This document shows, one piece after another, positions 24,840 through 37,715 of a stretch of DNA of 64,000 bases; the stretch's first letter is position 1, and each line of letters starts with the position of its first letter. Source of the stretch: Cotesia glomerata (Eukaryota; Arthropoda; Insecta; Hymenoptera; Braconidae); the NCBI RefSeq assembly GCF_020080835.1, contig NC_058162.1:27118758-27182757 (forward strand). Reading direction: 5' to 3'. A program made the position numbers and the translations under genes. The notes beneath the pieces are model-generated. The model had not been told where the DNA came from, ran no database searches, and saw only the letters and a list, made by a program, of their open reading frames with translations.

Positions 24840-25460
24840 TAATTAAAAGAGATATGAAAAAATTATGAGACCTTTTTCATAAAAAATTTAATTCTTTATC
24901 GAAAGTGTTCTTGTTATTTTTTCGATATCTCTTATTGTTTAGGCGTAATTTAAGTTTGAAGTTTGTCATCAAATTTTTGACTTTAGGGACGGTCCGCGAA
25001 ATGAAGAAATTTGAATTGTAAATTCTGGGTTGAATATTGAAGATATAAAAGTATCCTTATCGTTTTTTTATATCTTTTATCATTTAGCCATAATAATTAA
25101 TTAAAATTTTAAAATCATTTGTTGAAACTATTTAAGGACGGTCCTTAAAATCAAGAAATTAAAATTGCGATTTATGGGTTTAATATTAAAGATACAAAAG
25201 TATCCTTATTATTTAGCCAAAATAGTAATTTAAAAATTTAAAATCACTTTTTGAGACTTTTTAGGGACAGTCCTTAAAATGAAGGAGTTAAAATTGCAAT
25301 TGTTGGGTTAAATATTGACGATACAAAAGTATCCTTATCATTTTTTTGATATCTCTCATTATTTAGCCAAAATAATAATTTAAAATCACTTATTTAAATT
25401 TTTTTAGGACGGTCCTTAAAATGAAGAAAACAAAATTGCAATTTCTGGGTTAAATATTGA
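24840..25460 (+). repeat. GGACSGTCC tandem array A7
   Basis: The long-type left edge (aaaatttaattctttatcgaaag) has a core cgggacggtccgcg-like form near 24987. Short units have cores near 25135, 25263 and 25408. The array ends abruptly inside gggttaaatattgaa at about 25460 with no right edge unit. Confidence 0.9.
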
Positions 25461-26686
25461 ATAAAACAGATTTCAAGTAAATATTCCCGAAAGTCTGAGC
25501 AATCTCATTGATAAACTCCGTAACAAAGCGAGCGAGGGTAGAAGACAGAGCCATCTCTTCGTAAAGGGACAATGACATATACTCGAGCAATATCAAAGAT
25601 TGGCCGAGGGGTTGCTCCTAAGTGATTCAATCGATCGAGGTTTTTCAGTCCCTCGGCAGATTCAATGCCTCTCGCGCAAAAAGCTGCATTGGGAAACTAG
25701 CAGGGTGTTTTTCGGTGATAGCGGCACTTAATCAATCCTAACTGGGAAATCATCAGCAGAGTAAAAATGATTAAAGCAAAAAGTTCGGACGCAAATTGAC
25801 GTGCAATTTACACTTTTTAAATAACTTCCCAAGGATGATGCTCTTTTAGATCCGCTAGTCAACAAAAGCTCGGGAAAATTTCGCAATTAATTAAAGTAGT
25901 GGCTTAGAGAAGTTTGTTGCGTCGGAGCTTATCCCTCGCTTACTTTCCAGTTTGCTAGAATTTTTTTTCTTTTATTTGTTTTCCAGCACCTTGCCTCAGA
26001 TCCTTCCGTTATTTTTCACCTCGCTTTGTAGGCTGCCGCTATTGAGCTCACTTTTCTTAGGTCAACACTCTAAGAAATTAGATCGTGTCGATATAACTAC
26101 GTTTGTGGTTCCTTTGTAAGATCTGACGTGATCTAACGCAATCGATTTTGCATTATCACGTGATTTAATAATTTATTTTATTTTTTAGAGTTTTTATTTT
26201 ACACTTGTGGTACACGGAAAAACTTTGTAGAAAATTAGGTTGTGATTTAATGCCTGGTAAGAGGAAAAGTGCTTAGATAGGAAAGGGGGCTCACGACGTC
26301 GACGTTAATTCGATATTCCCTGGCGCGAAAACATCGCGATAAAGTCTGATGGAAGCTCTTACTCTTAGTTCGCTTAAGAGCTCCTCCTAGGTGGATTTTC
26401 GTCAAGTCCGTGTAAAACAATTAGTCATTAAGTGTCAACTGACGTTTCTTGATTACCATAAAACCCAATCTTCCAAAACAAATGGGATTTTGTAAACATC
26501 CATTATTTTTAATTCGCTTAGAAACTGCTATAATTATACCGACGCCTTTTATAATTTGAGGAGGTTCTTGGGATCACTTTTAGGAGGGAAGATTTTTATG
26601 AAGGCTCTAGAAGAGGTTTTTGGAAGATTTTGTGAGGTTGGGGATCGAATTTTTGATGATTTATCATTTTTTAAAAGCTTAATTAT
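25461..26686. other. Unique intronic DNA
   Basis: Mixed composition. No recognised feature. Confidence 0.4.
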
Positions 26687-26937
26687 ACAGAAAAAAGAAA
26701 TATTTGATCGAAATAATATTTATTTGTGCTAAATATATAAGATATTTGGATATGGCCAAATAAATATTTACTTCTGGTAAATATATATTTGAGCGATTTA
26801 GTTGCGTAGAATAAATAGTTTATTCATGGTGAACTGTTATATTTACTTGTACCAAATGTATATAGTTATAAGGAAATATTTAAAAAAACGACTCAAATAA
26901 ATTGATTTATTTAAGACAAATAATTCTTTTTTTCTGT
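26687..26937. mobile_element. MITE-like element, 251 bp
   Basis: The left end ACAGAAAAAAGAAATATTTG and the reverse complement of the right end (ACAGAAAAAAAGAATTATTTG) match over about 20 bp with one or two gaps. The interior is AT-rich with repeated aaatattt-like words and no ORF. Flanks (ttat and cccc) show no clear target-site duplication, so the ends may be eroded. Confidence 0.5.
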
Positions 26938-27837
26938 CCCCAAGTCCCAACAGGACTCAAATATTCAAAAATCCCGCTTGAGGCACATTTCCGTCGGTAA
27001 AGTGTGCCAAAGTTTACATTACCGAGACTAAGGTAACATCAATTTCCTCGAATTATTTCTCGAAATCGTCTTAGGCGCTCTTACTCGTCGTTCCATCGCA
27101 CCGCGAATCACCACGACAGACACGACGTGTATATGAATGATGTGGAAGTGTATATCAGGCTTGCAGTTAATTCGAAAAGTTTGGACGAGCCCGTCCGCCT
27201 GGTTGGGTGACTCGAACAAGTCCAATTTGGGATTTTGCAATTCCAATGGCCGCAACGCGACCCTTAGCTAAATATGCAGATCCAGGATGGGTCTCTTTCC
27301 CTCGTAGGTAGGTTGTATATTCCACCGCAAGCTTAACTGACATCCTCCAGGACTCCAGCTCGGATCCTCATTCTCTTCTTACGAGCTGTTCCTCACTAGC
27401 TAACAGCCCTCCCTCCTTTTTCTCAACCCACAACCCAACAGCGAGCGTGCTCTTATTCTGCTTACGCTCACTCACGAAACAGCCCCTAATGCAGCCGTGA
27501 CATCGCCGGAAGCACATTATGCCGAAATCCACCCTCTCACTTCACTTTAAACCTCCTCATGCTCTCTTTACCCTTTCCACTTTCTCTTCCAGGCTTTTAT
27601 TCGCCCGTATGTGCTACTTGGACTCATGTCCAATTGAAAACTCAAATGGAGCCTCGGCAATTTATGTCCTCGAACAAAGGTAATTACCATGCGTACTGCT
27701 AGCTGGCACCTTCAATTATTATTACATTTACAGCTTCTATTCATTGTTCTGGACAAACTTCTTGACCTATTTGAACCGCTAAATTGTTTGAGTGCTCCTA
27801 CTCAAGCTATTCACTCGAAATCTGAAGGCTGGAATTC
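26938..27837. other. Intronic DNA of balanced composition
   Basis: About 27000-27640 is distinctly less AT-rich. The minus-strand 75-codon ORF there has no recognised domain. It could be regulatory. Confidence 0.4.
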
Positions 27838-29115
27838 ATGAAAATTCGCCTTAAGCTTCTTATGCATCGATTGTTATTAATTAAATGCTTTGCATTGTTC
27901 ATTTTGATCCTTATAACAGTTTAAAGTCCGTAAATAATCGATAAGATACTTTAAAATTGATTCCTATTGATGATTATTTCATGGAAACTTGCCTTAAACT
28001 TTCAATTTTGTCTTTTCGAATGTCCTTATGGCTCTTATAACATCAAATTAGGGTAAATTGAGCGTCTCAATCATAAAAATGAACCTAAAGGTTGATTTTC
28101 ATGAACCTTTATTAATGGAAATTCGTCTTAAGCTTCTTACACATCGATTGTTACTAATTTACTGCTTAAAATTGTTCATTTTGATCCCTATAATAGCTTA
28201 AAATCGGTAAATAATCGATAAGATACTTTAAAATTGATTTCTATTGATGATTATTTCATGGAAACTTGCCTTAAGCTTTCAATATGGTATTTTCGAATGT
28301 CCTAATGGCTCTTATAACATCAAAGTAAGGTAAATTACCCTTCGCAATCATAAAAAAGAACCTAAAGGATGATTTTTATGAACCTTTATTGATGGAAATT
28401 CGTCTTAAGCTTCTTACACATCGATTGTTACTAATTTACTGCTTGAAATTGTTCATATTGATCCCTATAATAGCTTAAAATCCATAAATAATCGATAAGA
28501 TACTTTAAAATTAATTTCTATTGATGATTATTTCATGGAAACTTGCCTTAAGCTTTCAATTTTGTCTTTTTGAATGTGATAATGGCTCTTATAACATCAA
28601 ATCAAGGTAAATTGAGCTTTTCAATAATAAATATGAGCTTAAAGGTTGATTTTTATGAGCATCTATTGATGAAAATTAGCTTTAAGCTTCTTATGCATCG
28701 ATTGTTACTAATTTACTGCTTGGAATTGTTCATTTTGATCCCTATAATAGCTAAAAGTCCGTAAATAATCGATAAAATACTTTAAAGTTGATTCCTATTG
28801 ATGATTATTTCATGAAAACTTGCCTTAAGCTTTCAATTATGCTGTTTTGAGTGTCCTAGTGACTTTTATAACATCAAAGTAAGGTAAATTGAGCTTCTTT
28901 ATCATAAAAATGAGCTCAAAGGTTGATTTTCATGAGCCTTTATTGATGAAAACTTGCCTTAAGCTTCATATACTGTCAGTTTAAGTGTTTAAAAGACTTT
29001 AAAGCCATACAAACTATCAAAATTATGTCGTTTGGGTTTCAAATCACTAAAGGAAGGCTTAAGGTTGATTTCTATGAGGATAAATTAATCAAAACCTGCC
29101 TTAAGGCTTAAATAA
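27838..29115. repeat. Higher-order tandem repeat, 277-bp unit of two about 138-bp monomers
   Basis: The landmark taaataatcgata recurs at 27931, 28208, 28485 and 28762, exactly 277 bp apart each time. Within each 277-bp unit the motif atggaaacttgccttaagc alternates with atggaaattcgtcttaagc about 138 bp away, so the unit is a dimer of two related monomers. Copies are very similar in the middle and decay towards 29115. Confidence 0.93.
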
Positions 29116-30490
29116 AGGACTTTGAGGTATGTTAAATATTTATAGAGCGATTTAATTAGTTAATTATCGTTATAGGGCTACCTAAAGGCCAATTTCTATT
29201 TAGCGCCTTAAAAAATATTAAGCCTAGATAAATTTCTAATTCCATCCAGATCAAGAGCCGGGTTTGTAGCTTTAAAAAATGCAAATAGCTGAAAAGGTCT
29301 TTATTAGAGACAATTTGAACCCGTTGGTACGTGACCGATGTAACAAGCGAGTTCTCGCCCGTGTAACCTCTTTAAAAGTATTTTTAATTGGAACCCGTAA
29401 CAGTACAATGGAAAACAGGAGAGTTAAAGTGCGTTGGAATTTCCACCAAGAGAATGTGTAATGAACATTTCAAATGAATCACCGTTTAAATAATTTAATT
29501 CACCAACATCTGATTTTCTCGATTAAAAATACCATTGAATAAATTTTGAATAAAATATTCACAGCAATACCATCAAACAGATTGACAGATTGCCTGAATT
29601 TTAAATCCGATCGTGCAATTAACTTTGTGGTTAATTATTAAAACTTAATAACTCTGGTTTATTGTCTAGATAGGAATTTTCGATTTACCGTCAGTCATCG
29701 ATTAATCACTCGACTATATCCGTAACTGTAACGGCAACTTTTGACCGAAAAGTCAAAAGTGTCAAAGGAAGACCCAAGATCTAATAGTTGGTAATAAATA
29801 GTCGTGAGTGTTGGATAAAAAGTTACTACCCAAGAAGTTGTAAGCCAGAATAGCGGCTGCCGGTTGAAGTCCCTCAGGAATGGCCGAACAAACTTTTCTG
29901 CAGCGTAACTTGAAACTATCCAGTCGTAGATCACCTGGGAAGATTCTAGAGTTTGATTTTACCAGCCGAGGATGCCAGAGAGAACCTATACATCAACTAG
30001 CACAAGTTTGATTACTCCGGGCGTTGTCAATCACCAGGTGACTGCTCATCAATCGTTGTTTAAACGGACTCACGATTTCTAACTCTGTTCTTGGTGATAA
30101 TCTTGCTTCGGACTAAATAGCTCAGCCAGAGCACTAGCTGCACAATAAATCCTGGAGGGAGTGGTTGAAGCTAGCACTTTTTCCAGCGTGTGCCGTAATC
30201 GCTTAGTTACGGAGATAAATATGATGTCAGCGGCAGGAGCTACCAGCGTTAGGAAAATGTATATCCCTCGAGTAGCTGGCATCTCATGGGAGCTTTAACA
30301 TACACATCATAAGGGCGAATTCATCCAAATATAAAATAACCTGTTTAAGTTTTCCGGAGCATTATAAATCACCCAAACAGATGACGGATTTTGCTTCAGT
30401 AGTTAATTTTTCAAAGACATGATTGTTATCACCACAAAAAAATTTTGATAAATTAAAAGCTACGAAAATTAATAGTTTTATTCAAAAAGT
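29116..30490. other. Unique intronic DNA between two related arrays
   Basis: Separates the 277-bp array from its decayed relative. Small ORFs only and no recognised feature. Confidence 0.4.
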
Positions 30491-31290
30491 GTCTTAAGAT
30501 TGATTTTCTAGTTCTCAAAATTTTTCTTACGCTTTTCTAAGCATCAAATCATGTGAATTTAGCTTCTAAGCCTTAAAAACAAGCCTTAGAGTTGATTTTT
30601 ATGAACATTTTTTATGAAAACTTGCCTTAAGCTCAAAATTTTATCATTTTAAATGTTTCAATGACTTAAATAACATAGAAGCAGTCATAATTTTTCTAAT
30701 TTAGCTTTTAGATCATGAAAAGAAGCCTTAAGGTTTGATTTTATTGATGAAAACTTGCCTTAAGGCTTAAATTTTGTTATTTAGATGACTTATGCAGCAT
30801 AAAAACTACTAAAGTAATGTAAATTTAGCTTAAAAAGCATAAAAAGAAACTTAAAGTTTTATTTTCATAAAGATTTTTTATGGAAACTTGCCTTAAGCCT
30901 CAAAATTCATCATTTTTGAAGTTTTTAAAACTGTAGTTCCATAAAAACTACTTAAGTAATAAAAATTTAGCTTCAAAATCATAAAAAAAGCTCTGAGATC
31001 AAATTCCATGATAATTTGTTGATGAAAACTTGCCTTAAGCTTCGAAATTTGACACTTTTGGCGCGATTAAAGACTTTAGTCACTTGAAAACTATTAAAGT
31101 AATATAAATTAAGCTTCAAAATCATAAAAAAAACCTCAAGATTGATTTTCATGAACTTTTTTCATGAAAAGTTGTCTTAAGCTTCAAAATTTGTCATTTT
31201 TGGCATTGTTATGACTTTTAATTACATAAAAACGACTAAAATAATGATAGTTTTAGCTTCTGATCCAAAAAAACAGCCTTAAGAATTAAT
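30491..31290. repeat. Decayed about 138-bp tandem array related to the 277-bp array
   Basis: The motif gaaaacttgccttaagc (with variants) recurs at about 30615, 30749, 30882, 31023 and 31165, spaced 133-142 bp. Between copies stands tagctt...atcataaaaa...gattttcatgaa-like sequence, as in the monomers at 27838-29115. There is no 277-bp alternation, so this is the more diverged, probably older part. Confidence 0.82.
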
Positions 31291-34261
31291 TCCAATTTTC
31301 TATTACAAAAACTCGTTTAAATAATTAAAATTCCGTAACTTTATCCACAAGAAAGACTCCCAGGAGCCTATTGATCACCAATTTCTAATAGAATTTATCT
31401 TTATCGATAGAAAAGGTTGGTTTTATCTCGGTAGGACACGCGGGCTCATCTTCAGTTCCGAGATCTTGGCTCATCGCCCCACCCCATAAGCTCGGGAACT
31501 CATAACAGCTTTGCATCCTGCAGGTAATTGAAAACGTTATCTCGCGACCGGCGCTCGGTACCTTTCATAGCGGCGGCATCTAGGCGTAATTAACACCCGC
31601 GTCTACTTCCACCAAGTCTGGATGAAACTCCGGAGATTTTATTTGCTTTCGTGCTCCTCCACATTGATCAGATGGACAACTGCGACAGTGAATAAACCTA
31701 CCAGCGTTCATTAGCTCCTTGGAAAAGATAATAGCCAGAGCTGTTCCTTCTGTTTGCCTGGTCAGAGTTTGGGTAACTTCAACTGCCAGGGGTTGATTGT
31801 ATGCGCTCGGATTACTCTAAGGCAACAGCAAACTGTCCCAGTCAAAGCCACCCGAGTTTTCATTGATGTCCAAGGAGCAACTCAGACGTGTACCCACGTA
31901 CTCGGAAGTTTCCTCAGTTTCTAGTCCCTGTTCATTAATCTCTTATTCCCAACAACAATCACTTGTTTAATGTTTGGACAATCACTGTCCTCGAGTTAAA
32001 TCAACTCCAGATTGTCGATGTCTTATAATTGTTGGTAGATAAGACCAAGGTTGCTTCTTGCATCCATTATCGGAGTCTCGAATAATTTTTAATTGATAAG
32101 AGACATTAAAGAGGGCGTACAAGAACCGAGAAGCTGCTCGCTGAAGTGTTGAACGCCCATCATTAGTCACTGTCCAACACAGCTAAAATCGATAGCCTTT
32201 TTTCGGGATTCTCGCTCCAGCTAATTCTTTACTGGTTATCATAAAATCAATTACCTGATTAAAATTTTAATTGCGTTATTTCGATTTTCCAAGGTGTGGT
32301 CGGTGATTCTCCGGGGGAATCAACATCGATACCGTCGAAATGAGTTACCAATTCCCCAGACGGAAAATACCTGATGGCAAATCCAACAACTTGCATACCT
32401 CCGATTAAACGCCAGAAAAAGCAGTTAGCAAATTCCTCGCCTTTGTCACTCGGGTAGTCTTTCCTGGAAGGGGGTGACTTTATTGTCTCATTAAAAGTGA
32501 CGCTGAGTGGAAAACTAGTCGACTTACGGAAGTTTTATTGCTTAAGAGAAGGAACACGCGAAACCTACTATCGCATTCGCAAGTCAAATATTCAGCTGGA
32601 TCATAAAAATCCGACACTTCTAGTGGCAGGACGAGTGTCAGGTAAGCTCTTTATTTTTTAATATCATCTTTGAGGACCGTCCTTTTGTTTTATCTTGGAA
32701 TTCTTGCTTCTAAAATTCAGAAGAATCATCAAAAATTACCTAAGGATTGATCATCGACATCTAGGGTCAATTGAACACCTTTAACTCGTCTATTTTCTGA
32801 TTTTGCTTTGCAAGTTGGAGCAAAATTCACTAGAGCTACGCAAACGATGCAAATGAAAGTCAGTTGATAGAAAACGAATACTGAATGAATTCCTCGAAAG
32901 TACCAAGGCTGTAGTTGCTGTAGTTGCTCCCGTGGATTATTTTCCTCGTCATCCGAGGGGTAGATGCTAAATAGTTAGTTAGCAAATTGATTATATGAAT
33001 AGTAACGAGTTTTTTAAAATTAATGACAGGCACAATAATGATAAAAGAGAAAAAGAGACTCGGAAGAGGTTTTCTAATTGCGGAACTACCAGGAATAAAA
33101 TATTCATGGATTTGCTAACGTCACTATGATACACGTCTGACAGTTTTATTCTCAGTGTTAAGTTTCAGGCATCTGCCCTAGTTTTAACTCCGACCTTTAA
33201 TCTTTAAACTAAAACTCCTCCTTCCTGACATTAAATGTTTAAACAGTTGAATCCGTGATGCATTATCAAACTTTCTGCCTATTGGGAAAGGGGAGGTGTG
33301 ATGAATCTAGCACCTAAAAAGAGAGCTATCGTTAATTTAAGACCGATGAAGGTCGAAGGCCGGAAGGGCAAGAAGTAAGTGTGAGTGTAAAGTTACTCAG
33401 GCGAAAGATTCCGCGTGAATTTCCCTCGGGCAGGAAAAAAGACTGGAAAAGTTGGTGCGTCCTTGCGTACGTTTTCGCCTTTCCGGAAATATTTCATAGC
33501 GGCGCCATAGTCGCTACCAATGAAACTTTCTCTGGTGTTTCTCTTTCTATTCCATTTCTGTTTTGATCCCCCGGTCGCCGACACGTCGGCCATCTTGCTT
33601 CCGGTCCCGGGCGTACCGGAAGCGGCCGGATGTGCTGCGACAAAGCGACGCTGCGGAAAAATCACGAGACCATGAACCGTGGATAAACAGAGAAGAAATG
33701 GCCGCTCCCGCTACTGGAAATCGGGTATAAAATACGACACCACCTCTATACAATCTATGCGTCCATGGGTAAACACTGATCACGTGTGATAATCAAATGT
33801 TTTTTTTTGGTTTTATCTACGCCATTGTTTATAAGCCCGCGATATTTATCTTTCGCGAAATAGATAGATAGAAAAAAAATAAAATAAAAATATCTAAATG
33901 ACTTTTGGTCATCATTTTCGATAGAAATTGTCAAGAGAGATTCGAAATTCAGCTTGGTTGTAACTCCAAGGGTGACAACCCTTGTGTAAAATCAACCCTT
34001 GGGGCTTCGCTTGCCCAGACTATTGGATTTTAACCTCATTCGTGACAGTAGTCAGTGTTGTAGTTTCTGTTGTAGCTGCTTCGTCCCTCACCACGGGACA
34101 TTCCCAACGTTATTTCCTCATGGGAGTATCTCCAAACGAAGCCCGCTCATTTCCCGGCAAGGGGACACCAGGTTAAACGCACCCCTCTGTATTATTCTCA
34201 CGCGATCCGGCTAACATTCTGATCTGAATGTTCATTCAGAAACTTAGATGGGGTATTTGGG
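31291..34261. other. Longest unique stretch of the main intron
   Basis: About 3 kb of mostly balanced composition. It contains an isolated GGACCGTCC core near 32674 with little flanking similarity, and a GC-rich island at about 33380-33770 with a TATAAAA at 33726-33732. Short ORFs on both strands there conflict with one another. I call no gene. Confidence 0.4.
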
Positions 34262-34735
34262 AATTTAATAGAGATTTTTTTGGTATTTTTTCTAGAGATT
34301 TGGAACACTATTTGCAAGAAATTTGGATTTTTAGGGACAGTCCGCAAAATAAAGCATTTAAAAAGTGTTAAATATTTAACACAAAAATTTTCAACTTCAA
34401 ATTTTACACTGTATATTCTTCCTGGAGATTAAAAGCACTATTTGCAAGAAATTTAGACTTTTTAGGGACAGTCCGCAAAATAAAGCATTTAAAAAGTGTT
34501 AAAAATTTAACACAAAAATTTTTAACGCAAAATTTTCTCACTGTATATTCTTCCTGGGGATTTAGAACACTATTTGCACGAAATTCGGACTTTTTAGGGA
34601 CGGTCCGCAAATATAGAATTAAAAAAAGTGTTAAACATTGAACACAAAAATTTTTAACGCCAAATTTTTTATTGTGTATTCTTCCTGAAGATTTAGACAA
34701 CCATTTGCAAGAAATTTTGATTTTTTAGGACATTA
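34262..34735 (+). repeat. Variant tandem array with about 132-bp unit and GGACRGTCCGC core
   Basis: Cores lie near 34334, 34465 and 34598 (spacing 131-133 bp), each within tttttagggac(a/g)gtccgcaaa. The rest of the unit differs from the main family: aaagtgttaaa, then aacacaaaaatttt, then tgtatattcttcctg. This appears to be a separate family sharing only the core palindrome and its immediate flank. Confidence 0.88.
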
Positions 34736-35599
34736 TTATCCTAAGAGTGTAAAAACTTGAATTAATCCACAAAAGAGTAAGTAGAAAGCAGTAATGATTG
34801 AGAAAGCTTTCAAAATAACTAGCTTAAATATTTAAAATAACATCTGAAGCAGCAGTAAGTTATTTAAGTAATTTAGTCGGCGGTATTAACAAGTATGATG
34901 AGAATTACACAAATTGTATCGGAGGTTTTATATAATTTCGGGCGTTACTGAGAGAGAGAGAGAAAGGACCAACTGGAAATGGAGTCGCCCTAGTTGAATT
35001 TGTTTATGCAAATACTGGTGAGTAGCAATAAGTGGCCAAGGGTTGGATCGGCTATCTCCTGCCCCTAGGTCTCTGATGATTTCTCGACTCGGAATATATT
35101 CCTGCTGCGAAAAACATTTAGCTAAAGTTTAAGCGATAAACCCGTTCCCCTCCAGGTTGAACTTTTTTAAATTTTTCATCTGATCATCTTGAGGTTTTAA
35201 TAAATCTCGAGGATGATTAAGTGCGCTTGAACAAAAAGTTTTATGATTTTCTTGGACACGGGGGCTCGGAGACGCTTCTGCTTTCGCTTTTACTAGTGGT
35301 GGGTTTTGTAGCGAAGGGAGCGAGGAGCTCGACCCCAGGGAATATTTCACTGTAGGAAATGTCGTCTAGATTACGAGTTTATCTAAATGGGCGCCAGAAA
35401 ACCGAGTTTCGCAGGAGTAGTGTTATATAGTTTATGGACAATGACGCGGTCCTCGTTGACTCTAGATTTGCGAATGCAACTTTACCGTAGTTATGCTTTC
35501 CTGACACGTGGATTTTTACCAACTGAGATTACCGGAGAATTTTAACTTTTTAGTTTTTGGTACTGTTGCATTTATAAAGTTTCTTTTTTATGTGAAACT
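34736..35599. other. Unique intronic DNA
   Basis: A short GA microsatellite lies at 34949-34965. About 35030-35480 is less AT-rich. No gene. Confidence 0.4.
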
Positions 35600-36075
35600 T
35601 TTAACATCAATTATAGCTCAACAGTTAGAGATAAAAAAATGATGGGAATACTTTCGATAGAAAATTTTATTTCCTATAAAAAAAGGGTTCTTAATATTTT
35701 TTCGTACTTCCAATATTTAGCCCAGAAATGAGAATTTTTAATTCTTCATTTTACGGACCGTCCTTAAAAAGTTTTAAAAAGTGATTTAAAATTTTTAAAT
35801 TATTATTTTGGCTAAATGATAAGATATATAAAAAAAATGGTAAGGCTACTTTTGTATCTTCAATATTTAACCCAGAAACTGCAATTTTAATTTCTTCATT
35901 TTGGGGACCGTCCCTAAAAAGTCCAAAAATTGATTGAGTTTCAAACTTCAACTAAGCCTAAATGATTACAGATATCCAAAAAATGATAAGGACATCTTTG
36001 ATAGAGAATTGAATTCTATAAAAAAGGTATTTTGTAGTTTTTTTTTTTTAATTTTAATATTAAAGTTAAAAATTA
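35600..36075 (-). repeat. GGACSGTCC tandem array B6 (inverted, short)
   Basis: Two cores near 35756 and 35907 lie between a long-type left unit (cgatagaaaattttatttcc) and a long-type right unit (gatagagaattgaattc). A 66-codon minus-strand ORF here is just translated repeat. Confidence 0.9.
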
Positions 36076-37114
36076 CTATTTAATTTTTTTTAAATCATTA
36101 GTGGTTTAACAAAATTACTGTGTAATAATTATCAAGTGAATAAGTCCGGTAAAAATGTAAATTAAACAATAAAAAGCAGTGATTCAAGTCCAGGACCATA
36201 AAATCCTTTAATTCAGGAATTATTTTAAAAAGTCCCGACACGTAGCAGCTTTTGTCTTGTGGCAAGAGTCATTAGTGTCTCCGGTAATGAGGACACTAAT
36301 CACTAACAGACTCGACGTTAAATCTCGAGAGTAAAATTTAAAAAGTCAGATTGTTTTTTTATTATTTTTAAAAATCATACAGAAAAATAATGTTTGTAAA
36401 AGCGAAACCGGTGTTTCGCGGCTGAGGCTGGTAGTCGAGATGACAAAGGATCGGGCGAAAAATAGTAAAACCCAGTGGATAATATGGAACGAGATGACGC
36501 CGCAAAAAATTTTAAATCCACATTGAATCCATGAATGTTTATCCAGCAAATATTTGCCGCTCGAGCACACTCCACTGGAGGAGAGGGGGGAACGAGTGAG
36601 ACAGGGGTGAGGGGTGAGAGCGTTTTAAGCCCATAACGCTATTATTATTTTTATAATACTGCCGAGTAATACAATCCGGCATTGTAGTAACGCGTCTTTC
36701 AATTTGTCTCGTATATTTTTGACATAAAACGTAATAATTAAATTTATTTGTTCACTACCCAGGTAGGCACAAAAACAAGAGGGAAAAGTATTAGATAGAA
36801 AATTCAAATCGATATATTAATTCAAAGCTAATTTTACATTCATACTTCCGCTGAATGATTTTAATCCTATTAAACTTTCACGATCTGCTTTACTAACGGA
36901 CTTTTCAACCTATATATTCGAATAAATACTCTCTTTAATATTTTAATTCCTATCGATAACTATAAATATTACATTTATCCTACTTACAGAATTATATTTT
37001 TATGATACTTTAAATAGATCTGCGTTTTGTGATTTTTTGGAGGCAAAATAGGGATATTGTTTTATTTTCAATATTGTTATTGGACTTTTTAACCAAAATA
37101 ATTTTTAATTAACT
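36076..37114. other. Unique intronic DNA
   Basis: Overlapping 60-74 codon minus-strand ORFs at 36346-36807 are unrelated to known families. No other feature. Confidence 0.4.
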
Positions 37115-37715
37115 AAAATTGTAATTTTTTGTATTAAATATTGGATATGAAAAAATAATAAGAAATCTTTTTTGTAGGAAATTTAATTCTCTATCGAATG
37201 TATTTGATTAGTTTTTTTATATCTCTTATAGTTTATGCGTAATTAAAGTTTGAAATTCTGACATCAAGTGTTAGATTTTTTAGGGACAGTCCGCAAAATT
37301 AAGAAATTAAAATTGCAATTTCTGGGTTAAATATTGAAGATACAAAACTATCCTCATCATTTTTTTACATATCTTATCATTTATCCAAACTAATAATTTA
37401 AAATCACTTATTTAATTTTTTTAGGGACGGTCCTTAAAATGAAGAAATAAAAACTGCAATTTCTGGGTTAAATATTGAAGATTCTTATTAATTTTTTGAT
37501 GTCTCTTATCATTTAGCCATGATAATAATTTAAAATCACTTTTTACGAAATAAACTTTTTTAAGGACGGTCCTCAAAATGAATAAATAAAAATTGTAAAT
37601 TTTGAATTAAATATTGAAGATACGAAAAAATCATAGGATACTTTTTTTGTAGGAAATTTAATTTTCTTTTGAAAGTATTCTTATTATTTTTCAATATCTC
37701 TCACTCTGAAGCTAT
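37115..37715 (+). repeat. GGACSGTCC tandem array A8
   Basis: A long-type left edge (taggaaatttaattctctatcgaatg) is followed by cores near 37284, 37424 and 37564 and a long-type right edge with ggatactttttttgtaggaaatttaattttc. It is the only plus-oriented array between the minus-oriented B6 and B7. Confidence 0.9.

Noticed and set aside
34404..34700. 98-codon minus-strand ORF with internally repeated protein sequence
   Set aside because: It is the translation of the 132-bp tandem repeat; the protein repetition comes from the DNA repeat.
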